A stretch of DNA of 35,192 bases, from positions 1 through 35,192 of the forward strand of contig DAAQ01000039.1 of NCBI GenBank assembly GCA_001701225.1, given 5' to 3'. Made by a program: the position numbers and the translations under genes. Position 1 is the stretch's first letter. The number at the start of each line of letters is the position of its first letter. Source of the DNA: Bacteroidales bacterium H5 (GTDB lineage Bacteria; Bacteroidota; Bacteroidia; Bacteroidales; Muribaculaceae). Positions 1-7,490 of this stretch are shown here, piece after piece. Below the pieces are notes generated by a model. That model saw nothing but the letters and a program-made list of their open reading frames with translations, did no database searches and was not told the DNA's origin.

Positions 1-24
1 GACGACGGCCCTCCGGGCCTGACT
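1..24 (+). repeat. Hairpin repeat copy 1 (GACGAYGGCCC-NNN-GGGCCTG)
   Basis: A 5-bp GC stem (GGCCC 7-11, GGGCC 15-19) with a 3-nt loop sits in a conserved context shared with copies at 84-108 and 2544-2571. Copies 1 and 3 are nearly identical from GACGACGG through TGTTG. Copy 3 begins at the stop codon of the TPR regulator, so copy 1 may mark the 3' end of a similar gene lying just outside the window (inference). Confidence 0.6.
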
Positions 25-83
25 GTTGCGGCAGGGGGGCCTCAGGTGGGGGTGTCCTGGCGGACGCACTCGGCGGCTAACTA

Positions 84-108
84 TGACGATGGCCCGCAGG
101 GCCTGGTG
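84..108 (+). repeat. Hairpin repeat copy 2
   Basis: TGACGATGGCCC, loop GCA, GGGCCTGG: the same skeleton as copies 1 and 3, with a different loop and one Y substitution. The stem arms are 91-95 and 99-103. The changed loop with a preserved stem suggests that the structure matters more than the sequence. Confidence 0.5.
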
Positions 109-216
109 GGGTAGGCATCCGGCGAAAGGAGGTAAATCCCGCTCGTCACATGACAGAAAATCCTCCATCAGACACGCTCTCAACACCTATTACAGGCCCC
201 TGAGAGGCATCATCAG

Positions 217-251
217 AAAGTGACGAATCCAATCTAAATTCGTCACTTTTT
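217..251. terminator. Strong rho-independent terminator, possibly bidirectional
   Basis: Perfect 12-bp inverted repeat: AAAGTGACGAAT (217-228) and ATTCGTCACTTT (238-249), with a 9-nt loop. It is followed by further T residues, and the A-tract on the other arm would give a U-run in reverse. It separates the GC-rich upstream segment from the AT-rich small-gene pair. Confidence 0.85.
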
Positions 252-321
252 AAATCTCTGTAAACCAAATTATTGCGATTTTGGAATATAAACGGGTGAC
301 GAGCTATTTTGACCCTGAAAA

Positions 322-354
322 TTTGGAATATTCTCCATTGCCATCCTAACTTTG
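322..354 (+). promoter_or_regulatory. Bacteroidetes promoter of the small-gene pair
   Basis: A -33 TTTG (322-325) and a -7 TAACTTTG (347-354) are separated by 21 bp, a full match to the Bacteroidetes housekeeping consensus. The -7 box ends 26 nt before the ATG at 381, the same distance as at other genes in this window. Confidence 0.85.
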
Positions 355-380
355 CATCGTCAACGACATAATCCACCAAC

Positions 381-587
381 ATGACAAAGCAAATCATTCT
401 TTTTATTGTGATGCTGCTAATATGCATACTTGCTTTTGCAGAAAATGCCCAAGAGAAAATCGAGTTGCCGATAGATGAGGCTATCGTGGCAATCCGGCCT
501 ATCTTTCCGTCGGCTGTCCGGGACAGTGCGATAGACAAAGATTCGCACAGGAATTTAGAAAATGACGTAGACAGATTTGATGATTGA
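381..587 (+). CDS. Small secreted acidic peptide, unknown function
   Basis: A 68-residue protein I do not recognise. Residues 1-20 form a clear signal peptide (a Lys, then a long hydrophobic run ending AFA), with likely cleavage before ENAQ. The mature part of about 48 residues is strongly acidic, with no cysteine or known motif. Support for a real gene: a perfect -33/-7 promoter at the usual distance, a terminator insulating it upstream, and a second ORF overlapping its 3' end by 8 nt. The cassette is clearly more AT-rich than the surrounding genes, which suggests horizontal origin or recent evolution. Possible roles are a secreted signal, a bacteriocin-like peptide, or one half of an envelope or toxin-antitoxin pair. 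None of these is shown by the sequence. Confidence 0.6.
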   Translation: MTKQIILFIVMLLICILAFAENAQEKIELPIDEAIVAIRPIFPSAVRDSAIDKDSHRNLENDVDRFDD

Positions 588-735
588 TTCAGGTATTTTA
601 ATTCGCGACTTAGGATACGTTGTCTCTGGGTTCATACTAAGTTTCTTGATAGGTGTCATTTGGAAGGGTCTTGTGGCATTATATCATCGAATAATTAAGA
701 AGAAAAAGGTTGACAGAAGCAATTCATCTAAATAA
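580..735 (+). CDS. 51-residue single-pass membrane protein overlapping the small secreted peptide gene
   Basis: The ORF begins at ATG 580, inside the last codons of the preceding gene (whose stop is 585-587), and ends with TAA at 733-735. The translation starts MIDSGILIRDLGYVVSG and has one hydrophobic segment (about residues 10-35), followed by a Lys/Arg-rich tail (HRIIKKKKVDR). By the positive-inside rule the tail should be cytoplasmic. The 8-nt overlap implies translational coupling to the secreted peptide. Small size, one membrane helix and a cationic tail resemble many membrane-acting small proteins (holin-like, type I toxin-like, accessory subunits), but no family can be named. Confidence 0.55.
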   Translation: MIDSGILIRDLGYVVSGFILSFLIGVIWKGLVALYHRIIKKKKVDRSNSSK

Positions 736-832
736 GTTCAAGAAACTCGTGTAAGAACGCGGGATGTGGTGTCACTTTGGATGCCATGTCCCGTTTTTCT
801 GATTTTGTTGGTTTGGGTTACCGGATTTTTTG

Positions 833-840
833 TACCTTTG
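833..840 (+). promoter_or_regulatory. -7 box of the TPR/HTH regulator gene
   Basis: TACCTTTG follows a T-tract (TTACCGGATTTTTTG). The same block recurs before parE. It lies 24 nt before the ATG at 865 and inside the longer open frame that starts at 766, so it excludes the earlier start. No clear -33 at the consensus spacing. Confidence 0.7.
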
Positions 841-864
841 TACAGAAAAGAGAATCTGACTACC

Positions 865-2547
865 ATGACACCCATCGGAATCCTATGCCCCGGTCTCGCG
901 GAGGTCAAGCTATATGCCAAGAAGCATTATCCGGCACTGGTCATCTTGTTGCTCCTTGTTTGTGTCTGCTGCGACAGGCCGGACGGGGCGTTGCTGCGTG
1001 TCGAGGCAGAGATGAGGGGAGACCCCTATCCCGCACGGGCACTGGCGATGCTCGATTCGGTCGGTTCTGCGGGATTCCGCGACAACCGCGCCTCGCATGT
1101 GCTCTACGGGCTGCTGCGGAGCGAGCTGCTGCTCAAGAACCGTCTGCCACTCCATACCGACTCTATGCTCGAGGAGGCTGCGGTCTATTATGCCCGGCGC
1201 GGCGAGAGGCTGCACCATGCCGAGGCTCTGCACTATTCCTCGCTATGGCATCTGATGCAGTCTGACTATCCCGGAGCCATGCGACGTGCCTCGGGTGCCC
1301 TCGATGTGGCCTCCTCTATCCCCGACACCTTGCAGATGGCCCGTTCTCACGAGATAATGGCAGATATCTATCATTCCATCTATAACATAGAGAGCGAACT
1401 GCCGCACAGACGTGCAGCCAAAATATTATATGGACGCACACCCAATAAGATAAACCATTTGCTGTCTTATCTTTTTCTTGCCAGAGCCCTGAACTCGGGG
1501 GAGTATGTCAGAGATGGAGTTGCGCTGCTCGACAGCATGGCTCCGCTGTTTGACGGAGAGCCTGACGTGATAAGGAATTATTATCTCGGGGCTTATCCGT
1601 ATGCCCTGACCAAAGCCGGAGATAACGCCAGGCTCAAGGCCATGATGTCGCATATCATCACGGGGCGTGACTCTGCGTTCACACTCGATGATGCGTATGC
1701 CCTCAGCCGCATGTATATCGCCGAGGGGAATCTCGACAGTGCTGCGATATGGAAAGAGAGGATAATGCCGCTCGCCACCGAGCCCTCAGACACCTCAAAA
1801 GCTCTTGGCGTGCAGGCATATTATTATTCTGAGGCCGGAGACTACAGGAAGGCCATGGAATATTATAAGGCGCGGGATATTCTTGAGGAGGATGTGGTGG
1901 GCAAGGCATTGAACCACTCGGTAGACCGTGCGGCGGCTGAGCACTACAGGGAGGTTGCCGTCGAGAAGGATGCCGCCCTCAAAAGACATGTACTGTTGGC
2001 TGCCGTGTTGTGCGTGGCGGTGGCGGTGTGCCTGATATTGTGGTGGCTTGATGTGCGCAGACGCAAGCGCGTGCTCATGAACCGTATGGACGAGATCGGA
2101 CAGTCGCGCGAGTTCCTCGACTCAGGGGGTGGCCGGTTCTCGCAGACTATCCGCGACCTTATCAGGAAATATCTCGAGGGGATTATCCGTCTCTACGAGA
2201 TGCAGACCACTCTCCCCTCATCCTCGCCCGAGGCTCAGAAGATACAGCGCCGCATCGCCGCTGAGCTGGACGCCCTGTCGTCCGACGAGGTGAGAGCCAT
2301 GGTCATACGCGCCGTCAACGACTCGAACGACGGGATAGTCGACCGCCTCGACCGGGATTTTCCGAGGCTCAAGCCTGACGACCGCCTGGTGTTCGCACTC
2401 AGGGCATGCCGTGTCCCGAGTCAGATAATCAGCCTCTTCCTCAATGTCCAGGTGTCGGGCTATTACAGCCGCCGCACACGGCTTATAAAAAGGATTGAGG
2501 GCTCCACATCCCCACACAAAGAAATATACCTCAGGCTCCTCGCATGA
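865..2547 (+). CDS. Membrane-anchored TPR protein with C-terminal helix-turn-helix, putative regulator
   Basis: A 560-residue protein, taking the ATG after the -7 box as start. Residues 23-36 form a hydrophobic segment ending VCVCC, which could be a lipobox or a signal anchor. Residues of about 40-365 are helical and TPR-like (for example the AGDYRKAMEYYKARD unit). A second membrane span (about 375-395) is followed by Arg/Lys and a predicted coiled coil. The C-terminal region from 502 (LKPDDRLVFALRACRVPSQI, then SLFLNVQVSGYYSRRTRLIK) looks like the LuxR/sigma-type HTH of Bacteroidales TPR-TM-HTH proteins. I infer periplasmic sensing by the TPR half and a cytoplasmic DNA-binding tail. Hairpin repeat copy 3 starts at its stop codon, and its promoter region is a near copy of that of parE. 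Confidence 0.7.
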   Translation: MTPIGILCPGLAEVKLYAKKHYPALVILLLLVCVCCDRPDGALLRVEAEMRGDPYPARALAMLDSVGSAGFRDNRASHVLYGLLRSELLLKNRLPLHTDSMLEEAAVYYARRGERLHHAEALHYSSLWHLMQSDYPGAMRRASGALDVASSIPDTLQMARSHEIMADIYHSIYNIESELPHRRAAKILYGRTPNKINHLLSYLFLARALNSGEYVRDGVALLDSMAPLFDGEPDVIRNYYLGAYPYALTKAGDNARLKAMMSHIITGRDSAFTLDDAYALSRMYIAEGNLDSAAIWKERIMPLATEPSDTSKALGVQAYYYSEAGDYRKAMEYYKARDILEEDVVGKALNHSVDRAAAEHYREVAVEKDAALKRHVLLAAVLCVAVAVCLILWWLDVRRRKRVLMNRMDEIGQSREFLDSGGGRFSQTIRDLIRKYLEGIIRLYEMQTTLPSSSPEAQKIQRRIAAELDALSSDEVRAMVIRAVNDSNDGIVDRLDRDFPRLKPDDRLVFALRACRVPSQIISLFLNVQVSGYYSRRTRLIKRIEGSTSPHKEIYLRLLA

Positions 2548-2571
2548 CGACGGCCCTCCGGGCCTGATTGT
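2544..2571 (+). repeat. Hairpin repeat copy 3, at the 3' end of the TPR regulator gene
   Basis: ATGACGACGGCCC, loop TCC, GGGCCTGATTG. The stem arms are 2552-2556 and 2560-2564. It overlaps the TGA stop (2545-2547) and may act as a 3'-end or termination hairpin, although no U-tract follows. Confidence 0.6.
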
Positions 2572-2642
2572 TGTGTGGGCCCTGACGGGGTGCGTTGTCC
2601 CGTTTTTTCGGATTTGGGAGCCCGGTTTACCGGATTTTTTTG

Positions 2643-2650
2643 TAACTTTG
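2643..2650 (+). promoter_or_regulatory. -7 box of the parE operon
   Basis: TAACTTTG is preceded by GGATTTTTTG, 24 nt before the parE ATG at 2675. The stretch from about 2632 to 2651 is identical to the dxr promoter, and 2597-2679 closely resembles 788-869. Confidence 0.75.
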
Positions 2651-2674
2651 TGCAACAAAGAGAATTTGACCGCC

Positions 2675-4645
2675 ATGACCGATCCCGAAACCGACGAATT
2701 ATCAGGTATACCGACCCCCGAACCCGACGCCACAGTCTCGTATGACGAGGATGCGATAACCACCCTCGACTGGAAGGAGCATATACGCCGCCGCCCAGGC
2801 ATGTATATAGGCAATGTGGACGACGGCTCTAAGTTTGACGACGGCATATATGTCCTCATCAAGGAGGTGATGGACAATGCCGTCGATGAGTTCGTGATGG
2901 GGTATGGCAAGCTTGTGACGGTCGATGTGACCGACACGTCGGTGCAGATACGCGACCTCGGGCGCGGCATCCCCCTGGGGAAGCTCGTCGAGGCGTCGTC
3001 GCGCATGAACACGGGCGGCAAGTATGACTCGAAGGCGTTCAAGAAATCGGTGGGCCTGAACGGTGTCGGCATCAAGGCTGTCAACGCCCTGTCGACCGAG
3101 TTCTATATACGCTCGGTCCGCGACGGTCAGGCCAAGTGGGCACGCTATTCGTGCGGCGAGCTGCTCGAGGAGTCTGAGATCGAGGAGACCGACGAGCCCA
3201 ACGGCACGCTGGTGCGCTTCACGCCCGACGCCTCGATATTCAAGGGGTACAGGTTCAGGCTCGAGTTCATCGTGCCGATGGTCAAGAATTATACCTATCT
3301 CAACACCGGCATGGCCATCATGCTCAACGGCAAGAGGTATGTGTCGCGCGGAGGCCTGCTGGACCTGTTGCGCGACAACATGACCACCGAGCCCCTGTAT
3401 CAGCCCATACACCTTGTGGGCCAGGATATAGAGATGGCCATCACGCACACCAACCAGAGGGGCGAGGAGTATTACTCGTTTGTCAACGGCGCCAACACCA
3501 TCCACGGAGGCACGCATCTCGCGGCCTTCAAGGAGGCTGTGTCAAGGACGCTAAAGGAGTATTTCAAGAAGGATTTCGACCCCTCGGACATACGCGGGGG
3601 CATGATAGCGGCCATCTCGGTCAAGGTCGAGGAGCCCGTGTTTGACTCGCAGGCCAAGACGCGACTCTCGAGCCGCGACATGGGGCCCGAGGGACTGACC
3701 GTGGCCAAGTTCGTGGGAGATTTCGTCAAGACCGAGCTTGACAACTACCTGCACCGCAACACCGACATAGCCGACGTGATACTGAAGAAGGTGCAGGAGA
3801 ACGAGCGCGACCGCAAGGCGATGGCCGGAGTGACCAAACTCGCCCGCGAGAAGGCCAAGAAGGTGAACCTGCACAACAAGAAGCTGCTCGACTGCCGCGT
3901 ACACCTCAACGACCCCAAGGGTGACGAGGAGAAGAAGCGCGCGTCGTCGATATTCATAACCGAGGGTGACTCGGCCGCAGGGTCGATAACCAAGATACGC
4001 AATGTCGAGACCCAGGCGGTCTTCTCGCTGAGGGGCAAGCCCAAGAACTCGTATGGCGTCCCGGCCAAGATACTCTATGAGAACGACGAGTTCAATCTGC
4101 TCCAGGCGGCGCTCAACATCGAGGAGGGGATTGACGGCCTGCGCTACAACAATGTCATCATAGCCACCGATGCCGATGTCGACGGCATGCACATACGTCT
4201 GCTGCTGCTGACATTCTTCCTCCAGTTCTTCCCCGAGATGGTCAAGCGCGGCCATGTCTATGTGCTGCAGACCCCGCTGTTCCGCGTGCGCAACGCCAAG
4301 ACCGCCCGCAAGGGTGCGAGAGCCAAAAGCTCGGACAACTCGGAGACATACTACTGCTATACCGACGAGGAGCGCATCGAGGCCATCAGGAAGTTAGGCG
4401 AGAATGCCGAGATAACCCGCTTCAAGGGTCTTGGCGAGATCTCGCCCGACGAGTTCCGCGGGTTCATCGGCCCGGACATGAGGGTAGACCGTGTGAGCCT
4501 GCGCAAGGAGGATGCCGTGAGCGAGCTGCTCGAATTCTATATGGGCAAGAACACTATGGAGCGCCAGACGTTCATCATAAACAACCTTGTGGTCGAGGAT
4601 GACTCGCACCTCGACTCCGAGGCTCCGCTTGAGACCGAAGAATGA
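2675..4645 (+). CDS. parE: DNA topoisomerase IV subunit B
   Basis: A 656-residue ATPase subunit of the type IIA topoisomerase that decatenates chromosomes, working with ParC (not in this window). N-terminal GHKL ATPase: E64 and N68 in KEVMDNAVDE, and the GVGIKAVNALS loop. C-terminal TOPRIM domain: E430 in EGDSAAGS, then D499/D501/D503 in DADVDG. RGKPKNSYG and ITRFKGLGEISPDEF are typical of the Bacteroidetes ParE branch rather than GyrB. An in-frame extension back to 2495 exists but runs through the promoter, so I start at 2675. The stop overlaps the coaD start as ATGA (4642-4645), indicating co-translation. Confidence 0.95.
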   Translation: MTDPETDELSGIPTPEPDATVSYDEDAITTLDWKEHIRRRPGMYIGNVDDGSKFDDGIYVLIKEVMDNAVDEFVMGYGKLVTVDVTDTSVQIRDLGRGIPLGKLVEASSRMNTGGKYDSKAFKKSVGLNGVGIKAVNALSTEFYIRSVRDGQAKWARYSCGELLEESEIEETDEPNGTLVRFTPDASIFKGYRFRLEFIVPMVKNYTYLNTGMAIMLNGKRYVSRGGLLDLLRDNMTTEPLYQPIHLVGQDIEMAITHTNQRGEEYYSFVNGANTIHGGTHLAAFKEAVSRTLKEYFKKDFDPSDIRGGMIAAISVKVEEPVFDSQAKTRLSSRDMGPEGLTVAKFVGDFVKTELDNYLHRNTDIADVILKKVQENERDRKAMAGVTKLAREKAKKVNLHNKKLLDCRVHLNDPKGDEEKKRASSIFITEGDSAAGSITKIRNVETQAVFSLRGKPKNSYGVPAKILYENDEFNLLQAALNIEEGIDGLRYNNVIIATDADVDGMHIRLLLLTFFLQFFPEMVKRGHVYVLQTPLFRVRNAKTARKGARAKSSDNSETYYCYTDEERIEAIRKLGENAEITRFKGLGEISPDEFRGFIGPDMRVDRVSLRKEDAVSELLEFYMGKNTMERQTFIINNLVVEDDSHLDSEAPLETEE

Positions 4646-5091
4646 CAGAACTCCCCGTCATATTGTTTCCCGGGTCGTTCGACCCCTTCACCATCGGCCA
4701 CAAGTCGCTGGCAGACCGTGCGCTGCCTCTGTGCGGACGGCTCATCATAGCCATAGGCCACAATCCGTCCAAGCCGGGAGCCGAGAGCATCGGTGAGCGC
4801 ATCGAGGCCATCAGGCACATCTATCGCGACGAACCGCGCGTCGAGGTCACGGCATATACGGGGCTGACGGTCGACGCCTGCCGCGAGCATGGCGCCACAT
4901 GGATGCTGCGCGGAGTGAGGACGGTGGCCGATTTCGAGTACGAGCGCAACCTGGCCGACATCAACCGCGAGCTTTCGGGCATCGACACGCTGATACTGTT
5001 CACGCTCCCCGGCCTGGCGTCGGTGTCGTCGTCGATGGTGCGCGAGCTGGCATCGCATGGCTGCGACGTGTCGCGGTTCATACCTTCCTGA
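4642..5091 (+). CDS. coaD: Phosphopantetheine adenylyltransferase
   Basis: A 149-residue cytoplasmic nucleotidyltransferase of coenzyme A synthesis: 4'-phosphopantetheine + ATP gives dephospho-CoA + PPi. The N-terminal PGSFDPFTIGH carries the TxGH nucleotidyltransferase motif. RGVRTVADFEYE and the late SVSSSMVRE signature (the ISSTxVRE equivalent) complete the family pattern. Length is slightly below the usual 155-165 residues. It overlaps parE by 4 nt and lies 29 nt before the S41 protease gene, so the three genes are likely one operon from the promoter at 2643. The pairing with topoisomerase is positional rather than functional. Confidence 0.95.
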   Translation: MTELPVILFPGSFDPFTIGHKSLADRALPLCGRLIIAIGHNPSKPGAESIGERIEAIRHIYRDEPRVEVTAYTGLTVDACREHGATWMLRGVRTVADFEYERNLADINRELSGIDTLILFTLPGLASVSSSMVRELASHGCDVSRFIPS

Positions 5092-5120
5092 CAATAACAG
5101 ACACACATCAACATACTTAC

Positions 5121-6725
5121 ATGAAGAAGATTACGGCAATCATAATGCTCGTCATCGCTGTGGCGGGGCTGTGGGCCCAGAACAGGCTCGACCCCGCGCG
5201 CAAGGTGGCATACGCCGCCCAGATAGTCGAGAATTTCTATGTCGACGAGGTTGACACCACCCGCGTGGTCGAGGAGGCCATCAAGGGGATGCTCAAGACC
5301 CTCGACCCGCACTCGGTCTACAGCAACGCCGAGGAGACCCGCGACCTGAACGAGCCGCTCGAGGGGAATTTCTCGGGCATCGGCATACGGTTTCAGATGG
5401 ACCGCGACACGCTCTATGTCATCGAGGCCATCGTGGGGGGGCCCTCAGAGCGCGTGGGCATCCGTCCCGGCGACCGTATACTCGAGTGCAACGACACGGT
5501 GATAGCGGGTGTCAAGATGAAGAACTCGCAGATACTCAAGATACTCCGCGGGCCCAAGGGTTCGGAGGCGCGCCTGAAGGTCAAGCGCAAGGGTGAGCCC
5601 GAGGTGCTTGACTTCATGGTTGTGCGCGAGGATATCCCCATCAACAGCCTCGACGCCGCATATATGGTCAACGACTCTGTGGGCTTCATCTCGCTGAGCC
5701 GGTTCGGCGCCACGACCGCCGACGAGGTGCGCGACGCCATGTCAGACCTGCGCCGCAAGGGTATGCGCCATCTGGTGATAGACCTCTCTGACAACGGGGG
5801 CGGTTACCTGCGGTCGGCCACCGACATAGCCGAGTTCTTCCTGAACAACGGCGACCTTGTGGTCTATACCGAGTCGCCCAAGAACGGACGCGCCGAGTAT
5901 GTGGCCTCGAAAGACGGTATATTCGGCGACGGACGTGTGGTGGTGATGATAAACCAGCACTCGGCCTCGGCGAGCGAGATTCTGTCTGGTGCCCTCCAGG
6001 ACAATGACCGCGGTGTCATCGTGGGGCGCCGCTCGTTCGGCAAGGGCCTGGTGCAAAGGCCGTTCCCATTCCCCGACGGGTCGATGATACGGCTCACGGT
6101 GTCGCGCTACTACACCCCTGCCGGGCGCTGCATCCAGAAGCCCTATACCGACGGCGACGACTCTGACTATCAGCACGACATGATGCACCGCTATGAGTCT
6201 GGCGAGCTCACGAGTGCCGACTCCATACACTTTGCCGACTCGCTGCGCTGCACCACGCTGCGCCTGGGGCGTACCGTCTATGGCGGAGGTGGCATAATGC
6301 CGGACATCTTCGTGCCCATCGACACGACGATGTATTCGGTCTACTACCGCGACCTGGTGGCGCGCGGCGTGCTCAACCGCTATTGCATGCAGTATGTCGA
6401 CGAGAACCGCAAGGCTCTCCAGACGTCATATCGCGACGAGGATGCGTTTGTGAGCGGTTTTGAGGTGACACCCGATATGCTCGGTGCGCTGCGTTCGATG
6501 GCCGATGCCGACAGCATAGCGTATGACTCGACGCAATACGCCCGCTCGCTGCCGCTGATAGAGCGCAATGTCAAGGGGCTCATCGGGCGCGACCTGTTCA
6601 GCCAGGCTACATACTATCGTGTGGTCAATCCGCTCAACCCCATCTTCAACCGCGCCGTGCAGGTTGCCACCGACCCCGAGGAGTATGATAAATACCTGCC
6701 CAGGAAATCCTCAGGGCGAGAGTGA
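5121..6725 (+). CDS. S41 family C-terminal processing protease (CtpA/Prc-like)
   Basis: A 534-residue exported serine protease. The start at 5121 begins MKKITAIIMLVIAVAGLWAQ, a clean signal peptide; the open frame upstream to 4899 overlaps coaD and is not used. After an N-terminal helical region comes a PDZ domain (about 75-155, GGPSERVGIRPGDRIL), then the S41 catalytic core. By spacing to E. coli Prc the Ser-Lys dyad is S283 (in HSASASEIL) and K308 (in RSFGKGLVQ), 25 residues apart. Such enzymes cut C-terminal tails of periplasmic proteins or control cell-wall hydrolases; the substrate here is unknown. Last gene of the parE-coaD operon, convergent with nth. Confidence 0.9.
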   Translation: MKKITAIIMLVIAVAGLWAQNRLDPARKVAYAAQIVENFYVDEVDTTRVVEEAIKGMLKTLDPHSVYSNAEETRDLNEPLEGNFSGIGIRFQMDRDTLYVIEAIVGGPSERVGIRPGDRILECNDTVIAGVKMKNSQILKILRGPKGSEARLKVKRKGEPEVLDFMVVREDIPINSLDAAYMVNDSVGFISLSRFGATTADEVRDAMSDLRRKGMRHLVIDLSDNGGGYLRSATDIAEFFLNNGDLVVYTESPKNGRAEYVASKDGIFGDGRVVVMINQHSASASEILSGALQDNDRGVIVGRRSFGKGLVQRPFPFPDGSMIRLTVSRYYTPAGRCIQKPYTDGDDSDYQHDMMHRYESGELTSADSIHFADSLRCTTLRLGRTVYGGGGIMPDIFVPIDTTMYSVYYRDLVARGVLNRYCMQYVDENRKALQTSYRDEDAFVSGFEVTPDMLGALRSMADADSIAYDSTQYARSLPLIERNVKGLIGRDLFSQATYYRVVNPLNPIFNRAVQVATDPEEYDKYLPRKSSGRE

Positions 6726-6737
6726 ATCGGTAAAACA

Positions 6738-6752
6738 AGCTGCTTCGCAGCT
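6738..6752. terminator. Short hairpin between convergent genes
   Basis: AGCTGC-TTC-GCAGCT, flanked by AAAAC on the left and ATTTGT on the right, so either strand has a weak U-rich tail. It overlaps the nth stop codon and lies 12 nt after the S41 protease stop, which suits a shared compact terminator. Confidence 0.45.
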
Positions 6753-7404
6753 ATTTGTCTGTCTGGCGGGTGTTGCGCAGGTAGTAGCGGCACCAGGGGG
6801 TGAGACCGCAGTTGAGGCAGTCGGGACGCCGTGCCTTGCACACGTAACGTCCGTGCAGTATAAGCCAGTGGTGTGCCTTGGGCACAATCTCGGCCGGTAT
6901 GTGGCGCATCAGCGCGCGTTCGGTGGTGAGCGGTGTGCGCGAGTTGGTGGTGAGTCCTATGCGCTCGCTGACGCGGAATACATGGGTGTCTACCGCCATG
7001 GCGGCCCGGTCGTAGACCACGGCAAGTATCACGTTGGCTGTCTTGCGTCCCACACCCGGCAGGGTGAGCAGCGCATCCATGTCGGATGGAACCTCGCCAC
7101 CGAAATCTTCGACGAGCTTGCGGGCCATACCTGCCAGAGACTTTGCCTTGTTGTTGGGATAGGACACCGAGCGGATATAGGGGAAGATGTCGTCGGGTGT
7201 GGCCGCGGCCATGGACCCGGGGGTGGGGAATGCCTCGAAAAGCGGCGGTGTCACCATGTTGACGCGCTTGTCGGTACACTGGGCCGAGAGTATCACGGCC
7301 ACGAGAAGCTGGAAGGGTGAGTCGTAGTGAAGCTCGGTCTCTGCTACCGGCATCGCGCCCTCAAACCATTCGAGCACGCGTGCATATCGTTCCTTTACGG
7401 TCAT
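6751..7404 (-). CDS. nth: Endonuclease III (DNA glycosylase/AP lyase)
   Basis: A 217-residue base-excision-repair enzyme that removes oxidised pyrimidines and nicks abasic sites. The helix-hairpin-helix LPGVGRKTAN carries the catalytic Lys (K121), and the catalytic Asp is D139 in VDTHV. The [4Fe-4S] cluster loop is complete: C189-x6-C196-x2-C199-x5-C205. Length is normal for the family. It lies 86 nt downstream of pheS, separated by a hairpin that could terminate or attenuate. I see no TAnnTTTG box in that gap, so readthrough from lgt/pheS is a possibility. Confidence 0.96.
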   Translation of the reverse strand: MTVKERYARVLEWFEGAMPVAETELHYDSPFQLLVAVILSAQCTDKRVNMVTPPLFEAFPTPGSMAAATPDDIFPYIRSVSYPNNKAKSLAGMARKLVEDFGGEVPSDMDALLTLPGVGRKTANVILAVVYDRAAMAVDTHVFRVSERIGLTTNSRTPLTTERALMRHIPAEIVPKAHHWLILHGRYVCKARRPDCLNCGLTPWCRYYLRNTRQTDK

Positions 7405-7440
7405 ATCTGAAAAGAGAGTTGAAGAGTCTGATAAATAATT

Positions 7441-7468
7441 GAGGGGATGCGCCTTGACGCACCCCCTC
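7441..7468 (-). terminator. Hairpin after pheS (terminator or attenuator)
   Basis: GAGGGGATGCG (7441-7451) pairs with CGCACCCCCTC (7458-7468) with one mismatch and a 6-nt loop. On the minus strand it is followed by the AT-rich AATTATTTATC. It sits between the pheS stop and the nth start. Confidence 0.65.
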
Positions 7469-7490
7469 GGTTATGTCGTTACTGATGCTG

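Larger units (their letters stand above)
1..216. other. Upstream non-coding segment with no assignable gene
   Basis: I find no convincing gene here. One frame is open from the window edge to a stop at 112-114 and would encode a Gly/Pro-rich tail containing DDGPPGL and YDDGPQGL. This is probably just the hairpin repeats read as protein, though a truncated upstream gene cannot be excluded. An AAAGGAGG string at 125-132 lies 16 nt before a 17-codon ORF (149-202). Neighbouring genes do not use Shine-Dalgarno sites, so I do not call it a gene. The segment ends at a strong terminator, which suggests that some transcript, coding or not, finishes here. Confidence 0.4.

Noticed and set aside
149..202. 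17-codon ORF after an AAAGGAGG string
   Set aside because: Shine-Dalgarno pairing is not used by neighbouring genes, the spacing of 16 nt is too long, and the peptide has no recognisable property.
1..216. Structured RNA (RNase P, SRP RNA, tmRNA or riboswitch) in the left segment
   Set aside because: None of the universal motifs I know for these RNAs is present; the terminator alone does not identify an RNA gene.
26..223. 65-codon open frame at the left edge
   Set aside because: Arg/Trp-rich composition with no motif; it runs through a hairpin repeat and into the terminator stem, and no promoter precedes it.
146..538. 130-codon minus-strand ORF over the small secreted peptide
   Set aside because: The plus strand has a perfect promoter, signal peptide and coupled downstream gene; the minus frame lacks all of these and crosses the terminator.
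4899..5120. N-terminal extension of the S41 protease frame
   Set aside because: It overlaps coaD in another frame and would bury the signal peptide that begins at 5121.
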